A stretch of 64,000 nt of DNA from Adiantum capillus-veneris (lineage: Eukaryota > Streptophyta > Polypodiopsida > Polypodiales > Pteridaceae). Below are positions 52,801-62,639 of the stretch, in pieces. The position numbers and the translations under genes are program-made. The notes under the pieces were generated by a model, which saw nothing but the letters and a program-made list of their open reading frames with translations, did not search any database and was not told the origin of the DNA. The stretch is taken from assembly GCA_014529385.2 (NCBI GenBank), contig CM043945.1, positions 142,741,741 to 142,805,740 on the forward strand, given 5' to 3'. The number at the start of each line of letters is the position of its first letter. Within the stretch, counting starts at the first letter, position 1.

Positions 52801-54250
52801 TTGTTGACTTATGTCTTGTGCTACAAGAAAAACACAAGAAATTAGATGATAAGAATGTCAAATTCACCTTTGCTGGTTTCAGTGATGAGAGCAAGGGTTA
52901 AGGTTATATCATCCACAATCAAAACGTATCTTGACTTCTTGAGATGTTTTTGTGAAAGATGCAATTTAGCCATGTTGTCATGTACTAAAGAGATAGGTGT
53001 TAGCTCACATGAAATTGTGGATACCTTGTTGCATGTTTTCAATGGTTGGAGGTTATTCAAAATGAGGCAAATGTTCAGCCGCTCCGTAAGTTTCAAGTGA
53101 TACCATAGATCAGCCTACAATTTAGACCTTGTTGTCATGTACTAAAGAGATAGGTGTAAGCTCACATTACATTCTGGATACATTATTGCTTGTTTTCAAT
53201 GATGGGAATACAAAGATAAGTCAAAATGAGGCAAGTATCCAGCCTCCATGTAGGTTACAAGTGATATCATAGATCAACCTATTTCTGATTCAAATATAAA
53301 TGATGCACTGGATGAGGACATGGCTGAAAATGAGTAAGCTAGAGGGATGCTAAAATGCTTGGTGCATACTTTGTGTAATGGTGAATTGGATGCACCTTTG
53401 TCTAGTCATGCTTGTGTGGGTTTTCATCATGCTTCTTGTGCATGAGATTGTTATGATTTCTCTGTGTCAAGTATGCGTGGTGAGGATGAACCTCTTACCC
53501 TCAATGAAGCACAAAATTCAAAGAATCGGATGGATGCTATGCAAGATAATATGATGCATTTGTGAAGAAAAATACTTGGCTTTTATGTGACTTGCTGGCA
53601 AGAAGGCCATTGGTACAAAGTGGGTTTATAAGCTAAAATGTAACCCAGATTGTAGTATTGATTGCTACAAGGCAAGGCTTGTGGAAAAGGTTATGGTCAA
53701 CAAAAGGACATTAATTATGAAAAAACTTTTTCTCCACTTGTGAAATGACCACTTTCTTGAATGGTGACTTATATGAGAAAGTGCATGTAATGCAGCCTTG
53801 CGGTTTTGCCAAGAAATGATAGTAAAAGAAAGTGTGCATACGTAAAAAAACATTGAATGGTTTAAAGCAATCTCTGTGCGATTGGTATGAGAAAAAGGAT
53901 AATTATACACTTGCATTTCTCACTGGTCTAAATGAGACACATTTTGTTGAATCTGAGGATGATTGGAATGCCACATTTGAGACATCCAATTTGGCACCTT
54001 TGCATCATTATGTGGACATTCAATTTAAGCAATGTGATGAGGGTATTGCATTGTTTCAAACAAAGTATGTACAAACTTTTCTAGGCAGATTTGAACTTGG
54101 TGATTGCAAACCAATTGTTTCCACGCCTATGGAAACAAGTTTGAGCTCATTCTACATGATGCTGGAGATCCTGCAAATGTTACGCTTTACCTGAAAGTTA
54201 TTGCTTGTCTCATTTATGTATGCATTATTGTGAGTGCCCAAATGCAGTTC
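49890..54250 (+). mobile_element. Ty1/copia element, gag to reverse transcriptase (fossil), with LINE insertion
   Basis: The LTR end has a TATA-like GTATATATGCC near 49.97 kb and AATAAAT at about 50.01 kb, then a perfect primer site TGGTATCAGAGC (50107-50118). Gag follows at 50.36-50.83 kb (VSKGVWKIVEGLDL; a UBN2-type domain). Integrase spans about 51.2-51.63 kb (INHQCTMPYTPQKNGVAERK) and resumes at 52.7 kb (CPTKYLQSMTPFEA, KGYRLYNP-like). Reverse transcriptase pieces run over 53.5-54.2 kb (KGYGQQKDINYEKTFSPLV, LGDCKPIVSTPMETSL). A LINE sits inside the integrase region. No 3' LTR was found. It is old and has many breaks. Confidence 0.8.
51649..52691 (-). mobile_element. 5'-truncated LINE insertion with 18 bp target duplication
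   Basis: TGTTCTACCTACGTACTT occurs at 51631-51648 and again at 52692-52709. Between them the plus strand starts with poly(T), the complement of a 3' A-tail. The minus strand encodes the C-terminal part of a plant LINE: a WKPRWPQYMKIFLWKVMWG stretch, then a zinc-binding tail (CLGCRIASEDLAHLFMGC). The reading frame shifts once near 52205, between the KVMWGALPDG and VKIQERGIGSD parts. No endonuclease or polymerase core is present, so the copy is 5' truncated to about 1.04 kb. It is a dead-on-arrival copy, inserted after the host copia had landed. Confidence 0.88.
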
Positions 54251-54265
54251 ATGTGCGGAGAGGGA

Positions 54266-54270
<5 letters not shown>

Positions 54271-54342
<72 letters not shown>
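54271..54342. repeat. (GA)n microsatellite
   Basis: Pure AG dinucleotides at the point where the copia reverse transcriptase fossil ends. Confidence 0.97.
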
Positions 54343-54345
<3 letters not shown>

Positions 54346-55480
54346 ACAGGATGTGGGTGGAGCAACTCACCACGATATGTGAGAGAGCCCCTTATTCTTC
54401 AATCTAGTAAAGAATAAGGTGTGTACAAGTGATGGGTGGTCGGACGCCTCTGGCTTGTCTGACCAGGGTAAGAAGCACATCGCCATTACCCCAAAAATCT
54501 CCCACTTAAAGGAAATGTGTTGATAACTGTTAATATTATAGGACCTAGCGATATGTACATGGGATATAGGGAGGAATATCTTCTCAACTTATGTCCACTG
54601 GCTCTTTCAAAGTCTATGCATGCCTCCGTATAGGCTCTAGGGATGTGCCAAAGCATATATCCTTGCTAGAATTATCATGCATACCTTGCAGGTATCCTGC
54701 AATGACCGACAGTGCTCCATGATGCATCATGCTAGTGTCAGTCATTGCTCAACCATACCCCAATTTCAAACGCTCCCATTGCAGATTCTATGTCGGGTCT
54801 CAACACTAAGAGGTCATACATGAGATCCCCAAAGTCTGATGACAAATGTAGAATCTCTGTGAGCATTTCTATGCCAATCACATCAACACCATGTGACCTC
54901 TATCAATATATCCAAAGTAGGTATCTCAACCCTCACTACATCACCAAGAGAACTAGTCATGCATGGACGTGTAACTCCTGACTCCATGCTAGTCGTCACT
55001 CCCTCATTCTTCATAGGGATTGTATCTACCTATCCTGGCATCACCATATCAGCCTCTAGCATGAGCATGTCAAAGATCTCCATATCACTCATCTCCATGG
55101 TAGGAGGCATCTCTATCCTAAGAGGATCAATGTGTTGTGTCTCACTAGAGCATGACCACTCTAACTTTTTCATCTACGAACATGTCATGCACAACAGTTT
55201 GGAGCTCATTTGTGAAAGATATGTGTCTAATATCTCGCTAGGATGACTGTAATGCCATCTTGTACCTCAGATACATGCATAGGGAAAACTAAGCCCCTTC
55301 GAGGCTCCCCACACAATGAAAAGAAATCCACAATACATTTGAAAAGAGTGCTCTCCAAGGAGTACTTGACATCCACAGTCTCATTGAGATCAAACTCTGT
55401 GCAACCTTAGGAACATAATGCACATGTCGTAGCATATAAGGTGCACCGTTGGGTAATTAAAAGCATACATCTCCTGCACC
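54343..55480. other. No gene recognised; possible LTR sequence
   Basis: The first 150 bp (CTTATTCTTCAATCTAGTAA, then GGTGTGTACAAG and a Pro/Arg-rich frame) resembles, on the reverse strand, parts of the LTR at 23.7-23.9 kb. The rest shows short ORFs without domains. Confidence 0.3.
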
Positions 55481-55485
55481 CTCCG

Positions 55486-55950
55486 AATTAGGAAGAGGAT
55501 GGGTGTAGGAGGGCCTCTTTATTTGCCATGAGCTTATGGTGATGATTAACATTTTGATGAATAGGTGTATGCCATATGTGCAAGAACGATGGGTGTGTAA
55601 GAGATGTGTAAGAGTGCTCAAAGGATGCACTTCCCCCCAAAAAGGAAGTGGAACGTTTTATGATTTTCGGCCTTCCATAACTCCCACATATGATCTCCAA
55701 TTTGAGCGGAGATCATAGATATGCAATCTACACGTTGAGCTCTTTCCATAGATATGCTACGTGATATGGTTTTACCTGCTAGATTTTAGATTAAATTTTG
55801 GGGGGAACTTTGAATTCAAATAAACTAGCTAGTTTACCTGTTTGAATTCATAAGCTGTCTTTTGATTACTTTCTTAATACTAAAGGTTTGACTTCCTTAA
55901 ACTGCCAAATAAAGAGGCCCTCTCCTAGACCCTGTTCTCTTCCTAATTAT
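55486..55950. mobile_element. Short TIR element of about 465 bp
   Basis: The ends are inverted repeats of about 41-44 bp: AATTAGGAAGAGGATGGGTG at 55486 and its near reverse complement ending at 55950, both including GGGCCTCTTTATTTG. The length, TIR size and lack of coding capacity suggest a MITE or MULE-like non-autonomous element. A target duplication is not obvious. Confidence 0.55.
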
Positions 55951-56569
55951 ATGTCATATGCTGATCCGTTAGCTAGATGCACATGACTAAGTCTCTTACT
56001 CGCAAAACCAGTAAACCACTCACGACATGGTGTGACGTGGAACGCTGCATGCTCATCTACATCCATGAAGAGCAAGTGTCATCTCTATCAGACATAAAAA
56101 AAGAGGAGCACATAGGTAAACGTGACATCACCATCACTAAATACTAAGCTTGATGAAGTGAATCCTGTGCTATCTTTTCACAATCTCTCACACCTAGAGG
56201 TGCGGTACCTTTGTGGCAAGCATGACAACTCCTCAACAATGTGGCCTTGTACTTGCAACACTCTTCATTGAAGTTGCATTTTTTGGAATGTTGTCTCAAG
56301 AAATGGCCCCAATTCTGCATTTTTTATAGCCACTATGAAACTATGTTTTGCAACCATTTGGAGACAATCTATCGCAAAAAATTAAGCCTTTTTGCTGGTT
56401 TTTACTAAGTATCTAATAGATCTTTTCCTCCTATGTAAAAGCAACCCCCTTACTCGTGTAAAAGCAAGCTAGATCTACTAATGCCTCAATATTTTTATTT
56501 TTATTTTCTGTAAACTTTTTCAAATTAGCACTGAATTTTCATTAAGGTTGCAAAATCAACTCCCTAGGA
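55951..56569. other. No gene recognised
   Basis: AT-rich sequence without long ORFs. By position it may be the 3' LTR side of the minus-strand copia remnant to the right. Confidence 0.35.
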
Positions 56570-56835
56570 GGTGTTTGCATCACATTTTTCCTATCCTCAC
56601 TACCCAAGGTCAAGGTTTCCACACAATACCTTGTCTCTAATGAAGTGATAGTGCACCTTGATCTAATTTGCCCTCATGTGAAACGCTAAGTATTGCACCA
56701 TTTGTATGCTACTAAGATTTTCAAAGTAGATGATAATCATCCTTTGAATCTGTTTTCCCGACACTCCAAGTAGCATCTTCATCCATGCTACCTCACATGC
56801 TTCCACTTCGGTAACCCTACATTAGGAAAAATATG
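56570..56835 (-). mobile_element. Copia RNase H remnant (fossil)
   Basis: Minus-strand frames read EACEVAWMKMLLGVSGKQIQ, then IYFENLSSIQMVQYLAFHMR and KVHYHFIRDKV. These match the order of a copia RNase H (a TEAEY.A..EA start, then CDNQSAI and KHIDVRYHFIRE-type blocks). Old, with several breaks. Confidence 0.65.
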
Positions 56836-57212
56836 AACCCTCTAGGGGCCCTTTGGGATTAAGGTTAATTAGAGGCCACCCAATGAGAAGAGAGTGGTGG
56901 ACACACTCCATGCCCTTAAAAAATTAGGGAGACAAAGTAGTTTTAGCCTCTTACCTAGTGAGAAGGTGGGGATGGGGGGGCACTTGGAAGAGTTAATTTT
57001 ATTTGCGAGTTAATCAATTCGTGTTTTTTTGGCTAAAGGTGATGCTTTTTTGAGTTTGTAGAAGCATGGATTTCACTCATATGTTTGCTCTCTAAGGTGA
57101 TGTTGTGGTATGTGAAACAAGTACCGAGGGAAGGAGAGAGAAGAAGGATTAGACGGAGAGAAAAAAACATACTTGTGAAATAGAGATAGGATCGAGGAGT
57201 GAGAGTACCGAC

Positions 57213-57215
<3 letters not shown>

Positions 57216-57284
<69 letters not shown>
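57216..57284. repeat. (GA)n microsatellite
   Basis: Pure GA tract. Confidence 0.97.
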
Positions 57285-57288
<4 letters not shown>

Positions 57289-57496
57289 AGATAAGGGGCA
57301 GAGATGATGCTAGAGAAAAGATAGGTTCAAAATGAAAAATGTCCGGCTCAAGTTTGGGCAAGAAGGTTCCCAAGCCGGTTCAAATTATTTCATTTAGTAA
57401 ATATCTCACATTTTAATTGAGATGAAAGTGGAGTGACGTGAAAGTGGAGTTTTGCTGTGAAGAAGGAGGAGTAGAAGAAGAAAAGGTACTGTGTGA

Positions 57497-57524
57497 GTGT
57501 GTGTGTGTGTGCACGTTTTCTTGT

Positions 57525-57556
<32 letters not shown>
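57497..57556. repeat. Two (TG)n tracts
   Basis: TG runs at about 57497-57511 and 57529-57556, separated by CACGTTTTCTTGTCACG. Confidence 0.93.
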
Positions 57557-57559
<3 letters not shown>

Positions 57560-57679
57560 ACCTACATGAGATATTTAGTGTGATTATCCCTCTCAAACTT
57601 AGAGTTTGCCTATTCATATGAGTGTGAAAAGGTTCCAAAGCCGGGTCCACAAATAATGTTTCCCAAGCCCTAAGAGAGG

Positions 57680-57820
57680 CAGTTAGTGGTGGCTACTCAT
57701 TGCACTATTAGATGCTTATAATATTCATAGGGGAATAATAATCATAGTGACAAAAAGTTAGTGGTGGACTAGTAGATGATTATAATATTCATAGGGGCAT
57801 AATAGTCATATTGACAAATC
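57680..57820. repeat. Tandem duplication of a ~65-75 bp unit
   Basis: AGTTAGTGGTGG, then ATTATAATATTCATAGGGG, then AATCATA.TGACAAA occur twice in a row with small differences. Confidence 0.75.
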
Positions 57821-58049
57821 ATGATTATATTATTGCATGCTCCACTTTAGCAGTTAGCATATGATTTTTGAGAAGTGGGACCCCTCATGTCACGAACACA
57901 TGCCACTCTTCCATCACTATCAAAGTCGTTTTGAGACCATGTTGCTTTAGCCGATATAAATGTTACGAGGCAAGCATCATATGCAACACAAGTGACTCGG
58001 ATGTGCCAATCAAGAGAGATTTTTTAATTTTCCCTGTACTTATACAATG

Positions 58050-58302
58050 CATGTAGGATATGCAACTACTGGTAATGAGGTAGTTGGTAAAATCCATGAA
58101 GAGCTTCACAAACTCCCCCCCAACGCACACCTTGAAGAAAAGAAGATGGTTACGCAGAGAGAGCGTGACACAAACAAGGCGATCCGGATGTTCAACCACC
58201 TTAATTGCGCTCACAATACCGGAGACCAGGAACTCAATGAAGGCTTTGAGACAATGCAAGAAACTCTGGGCAAGTGGGAGACATGGGGGTACATAGACAA
58301 GG
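58050..58302 (+). CDS. Candidate exon of an unknown protein
   Basis: An open frame of about 84 codons sits between a good acceptor (CATGTAG before 58058) and a donor-like AAG/GTTTGG at about 58302. It reads YATTGNEVVGKIHEELHKLP, then KMVTQRERDTNKAIRMFNHL and GKWETWGYIDK. The composition is protein-like (few low-complexity runs, mixed charged helices), unlike the surrounding AT-rich DNA. I recognise no family and found no partner exon. It could be a gene fragment carried by a mobile element. Confidence 0.3.
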
Positions 58303-58724
58303 TTTGGGACCGTCCCCTCTCTTTGTCTGACTTAATATTATTGAAGTAGCTGTGAGACTTTTAATCGGCCTGGTCTACTAACACATCTTCAAGATCTGTC
58401 ATAGCTTAGGGTATTTTGATATCTTCTAGCTAAACTAAACCGCCAAATGTAAATACAAGCTGTTTGAAAGCCACAACGTAAAGCAAATCTATGTGAGTTT
58501 TTTATATAATTCAAGGAAAAGATGAGCATGTCTTTAGTATTTACCCTACTTGTTGTTTCCTGTCCATGTAGGTGTTGTTGCAAACAAGGATGAATGCCTA
58601 ATAAGCCAATTTGAAAGTAGGAATCTAAAAAATATTGATGGTTGTACTTGTTTGGGCAGAGACCTCAAAGTAATGATACACGCATAGACTATTGCAGATA
58701 AAATAGTAATTAAAAATACTTAAC

Positions 58725-58900
58725 TGATTTGAAGAACTGCTTACGTACATAAACACACACATATAAATAAATAAATATATTATATAAACAAGTACGTAAA
58801 AACACTTTACCGAGTTGAAGAACTGCTTACGTACATAAACACACACATATAAGTAAATAAATAAATAGATATAATATATATATACATAAATATATATCCT
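58725..58900. repeat. Two copies of an ~85 bp AT-rich unit
   Basis: GAAGAACTGCTTACGTACAT followed by AAACACACACATATAA occurs twice (about 58.73 and 58.815 kb), with ATAA-rich tails. Confidence 0.8.
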
Positions 58901-58924
58901 TAGACCGACAGTGTAAGAAATATT

Positions 58925-59300
58925 GATAAGCAATCAAAATTTCTGCAGCATAACAACGTGAAAATTCAAAAAAAAAAACCCATTCCATACTTGCTTCCGT
59001 GAAAGCTTGCCTAACTTTTGCTAAGCTTTGTATACATGAAACCACAAAAAACATGATTATATTCACAAGCAATCAAAATTTTGACAGCATAACGGCGTGA
59101 AAATTCAAACAAAAAAAATCCCCATTCCATACTTGCTTCCGTGAAAGCTTGCCTAACTTTTGTGTATACATAAAACCATGATTATGTTTCCAAACATGAA
59201 CAAAAAGCATGATTATATTCACAAGCAATCAAAATTTCGGCAGCATAACGGCGTGAAAATTCAAACAAAAAAAATCCCCATTCCATACTTGCTTCCGTGC
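58925..59300. repeat. Three tandem copies of a ~145-155 bp unit
   Basis: The unit AGCAATCAAAATTT, then CAGCATAACGGCGTGAAAAT, then TTCCATACTTGCTTCCGTG starts at about 58928, 59068 and 59223; the third is partial. It lies just downstream of the methyltransferase-like gene on that gene's strand. Confidence 0.85.
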
Positions 59301-59598
59301 AGCAGCTCAATGCTCACGGGAAGAAGAAATTACATACGCAAAAAAACATGTGTTGGTATAGTACTTTGGTAAATCCAAAGCTCTCAACTAACTTCTATCT
59401 AGCATAATAAATATGAAATCATGGCTGAATTGATAAGGACGATCAACATCAACAACATGTCTTCAATAGTAGCAAAAAAGTGGCACCCAAACACCATGGT
59501 CACACATCGTCCCATACAAATCACAAACTAGAAAACACCATAGATAATACCAATGTTGATGTCAATCAAGGGCAGTGTAATCTGGGCTCATATTATTG

Positions 59599-61613
59599 CT
59601 AGTCAGTCTCCTCATCGCTATCTGCATCAACTGCTGGAATAGCACGTACACATGGAGCCTTGAAGCGTGAAATATGTTGCTGGAAAACCTCTGGAACACT
59701 ATCTATGCAGAGACAGTGTCTAGACAACTCAGCGCAAACATGGCCCAAGCCACCACATCCAGAAAACATATCAATAATGTAGGTGTACTCCGCAGTAAAT
59801 GTCCGCACAAGCCAGCTAAAAAAAGAAAAAAAACACGCGCATTTTTATTTTATATAACATAGTATTATAATGCATAGTAGGAAGCATATATTCTTACCGA
59901 AAGAAGTCAAGGCTACGCTCAGTGGCACCTCTAAGAGCACGTCCTCCAATGTACTCTCCGTCGGTACGCTCCATTAGTATTCCGGACTTGGCATCAAAAG
60001 AGTTGTTGTCCACGCTCTCTCCATCTCGTCGATCGTAGATAGGACGTTGACCCTTATGATAAAACAATCATAACAATAGTGTTTCCACCTACAAAGTACA
60101 ATTAGAATGTGATCTAATTGAAGAAATCTACGAGTATGCGTTTCAATCAACAAATAAATTTACTTACTCTGTCAATCTCAATGGTCTTTCGCACATAACC
60201 ATCGGGGATCAAAGTAAGGATGGTGTGCATCATTTTGAATCCCATCTCCATGGCATGGCTAGACACAATGCCAAAGTGATTAGTGGAGCTTAAGGTGATG
60301 TACCACCCATTGTCTGCCACATACTTAGAAGCTATTATGGCCACTTTCTTACTTAATCTTCAAGAGAATTGATTCCATGGAGGGACCTGCATATTACGCA
60401 TTGTTAATTTGATTAAAGTTCCAAAACTATCATAGACTCCTCATTGTGGTTTTGAAGAATGCATACCTCGTTCTCTGAAAAAAATTTCAACTTTAAAATT
60501 TGTTGGGAAATCCACAAACAAAAGAGAGGCCACTTCACTGCTCTTTTCTCCATCAACATGGGTTGAATGAAGAAAATCCAAGATCCTGCATAAGATCAAA
60601 TACATGTATTTCAAACATTCACAATACACACCACACATAGTCAGTCTTTCTTCTCACATGTGTTTACTATTTCTCATCATCGAGAGAAATTTTGTAAACA
60701 TCTAGGATGTTGCCAATAACGGTCACATCATAATCTATGGAAGGCACTGCAAAATCAAAAAATAAAATATTTCATCAAGAGTTGTTGAGTAGACAAAAAG
60801 TGACAGCTAGATATCTATCTTTACAAGCAAGTTTACATGTGGAGCCTTCAACACCTTTTTTGTTCTTTTGGGAGACTTCTTGGGCTTCTTGGATTTAACA
60901 AAATCCAATTGCTTCTTTATAGAGGATATTGTACTATTGTTTACTCTTTTTGAAGAGGTGGCTTTCTTGGAAGCTGAGCCAATCTCCTCAATACCATCTT
61001 CATTTCTTTCAAGAACGTGCTCTAAAGCAAACAAAAATATGTTTCTCACAAACATAGTCTAAATAGTACGAGCACTTTAACAATTTTATAGTTTTTATAA
61101 ATGCCAAAAAATAACCTTTATATAAGTTCCCTTCATCACGTGGGTAGGCGCCTCGAGTGTATCTAGCCACCAAGGGCAATACTCAATTTCCCAAGCAATC
61201 AATCCATAATCTCTCATCCATAGTGGATACATACACTCCTCACAAGAAAGGTCCCTCCAACTTTCAACAACAACTGGCAACTTCTCCAACAAAGTTTGAT
61301 CGTAAAGCTGAATTAGCCATCTATATAAAATGTAGTTAACTTTATTTGAGCTCCTTTACCAAGTGACTTATTTATTATACAAACTCTAAGCACAAAATAG
61401 CATAACAACCATAAAGATATCAATTGTATTACTTGAATAACACTCTCCTTAAAGATTCCTTAAGCTCTAGAATTTTTCATCTGACTCTTTTGTGTGAGCT
61501 TACTCCAAAGCTCCACAAAAGCTTTATCAATGTGCTCCCTCAATCGGTGATGAAACCATGCTTCAAAGCCCTCCGGCATTTCCTCAATCATTTTTTCATA
61601 AAATATAATATCT
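59599..61613 (-). pseudogene. Permuted DNA-methyltransferase-like gene, multi-exon, probably decayed
   Basis: The last three exons join cleanly in phase: 60386-60168, 60052-59898, 59815-59599 (TAG). They encode AIIASKYVADNGWYITLSST, then ERTDGEYIGGRALRGATERS, then YIIDMFSGCGGLGHVCAELS and CLCIDSVPEVFQQHI. The FSGCGG block looks like the S-adenosylmethionine motif I, near the C-terminus, with a PPW-type motif (VPPWNQ) before it. That order is the circularly permuted (beta-class, amino-methyltransferase) layout. Upstream pieces are 60586-60466 (VASLLFVDFPTNF), about 60747-60665, 61019-60837 (Lys-rich linker KKPKKSPKRTKK), 61320-61116 (PVVVESWRDLSCEECMYPLW) and about 61613-61433. The upstream part has phase clashes, an in-frame TGA in exon 60386-60168 and a shift in the first piece, so the copy is probably dead. 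Substrate and family are unknown; a C5-methyltransferase is unlikely because no PC motif follows. Confidence 0.5.
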
Positions 61614-61689
61614 AACTGTACCAAATGATTTTCTCATATTAAACTGATCATTTAATGTGGGAGAATAAACGGGAACAAGAGTTAGAATA

Positions 61690-61900
61690 GAGACATGTGC
61701 TTCTAGATCTGTCTCAACACGGGACCAAAAGGAGAGATGGTTGTATCTCAATAGGGGTCCAAAAGGAGATGGTATATCAAAGAGCAATGTGCAATAAGTG
61801 CTTCTAAACTTACCTCAGCAGGGGACCAAGAGGAGAGATGGTTACATCTCAATAGGGGTCCAAAAGGAGGTAGTGTGTCAAATAGCAATGTGCAACTAAC
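61690..61900. repeat. Two copies of a ~105 bp unit
   Basis: GTGCTTCTA, then GGGACCAA.AGGAGAGATGGTT, then ATCTCAATAGGGGTCCAAAA and AGCAATGTGCAA occur twice (about 61.70 and 61.80 kb). Confidence 0.8.
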
Positions 61901-61969
61901 GAAGCTTAAAAGACCTTAGGATTAGCTTCATTAAAGACCTCCAATGGTTAGTCTTAAAATTCCTTTGAC

Positions 61970-62218
61970 CTTAAGCAAGCTAGGGCTGAGCTTGAGGTGG
62001 GAACCCGACCTAAACTTAAGCAAGATAGGGCTGTGCTTGAGGTGGGAACCTTAAGCAAGCTAGGGTTGTGCTTGAGGTGGGAACCTTAAGCAAGCTACAG
62101 TTGTGATTGAGGTGGGAACTCGACCTAAACTTAAGCAAGCTAGGGCTGTGCTTGATGTGGAAACCCGACCTAACCTTAAGCAAGTTAAGGCTGTGCTTGA
62201 GGTGGGAACCCCACCTAA
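61970..62218. repeat. Minisatellite, six units of 34 or 45 bp
   Basis: The unit CTTAAGCAAGCTAGGGCTGT then GCTTGAGGTGGGAACC repeats six times. Some units also carry CGACCTAAA, giving two unit lengths. Confidence 0.85.
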
Positions 62219-62254
62219 GGTGCTTGTCATTCTTGATGACTAAGGTACTTGAGG

Positions 62255-62390
62255 TACTTGTCACATTCAATGAGGAAGTTGCTTGAGAAGCTTTCTATGC
62301 ATGGGGGGTAAGATGCTTGAGTCAAAAAGAGAACCTACTCACTTAATGAGGAAGTTGCTTGAGAAACTTCCTATGCATAAAAATCTCAAA
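62255..62390. repeat. Two copies of a ~75 bp unit
   Basis: AATGAGGAAGTTGCTTGAGA followed by CTATGCAT occurs twice, near 62.27 and 62.35 kb. Confidence 0.75.
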
Positions 62391-62639
62391 GTTAGGGGAA
62401 TTCTAAAAGAGCACATGGGACACATGTCAGACTCTCACTAAGCTTAACCACATGGTGTGCTTGAATGCTATTGGTTGGGCTAAAGAGGGGTCCAATGAGA
62501 TGATACTTCCATCTAACAAATATCTAGATATTTTCAAGCTCTGTCTCTCTAAGGGGTAAGGAGGACACTTGTCAAAAGACTACCCATATGCTTGACTGCA
62601 TGCTGGATGTGATTGGCTAAGGGGAGAGGGGTCCAATGA

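Noticed and set aside
59599-59815. C5-cytosine DNA methyltransferase
   Set aside because: The FSGCGG block resembles its motif I, but the protein ends about 45 residues later without the catalytic PC motif. The preceding PPW-type motif fits the permuted amino-methyltransferase order better.
61970-62218. CRISPR-like array
   Set aside because: The units are head-to-tail and nearly identical with no unique spacers of even length, and the window is a plant nuclear genome. It is a minisatellite.
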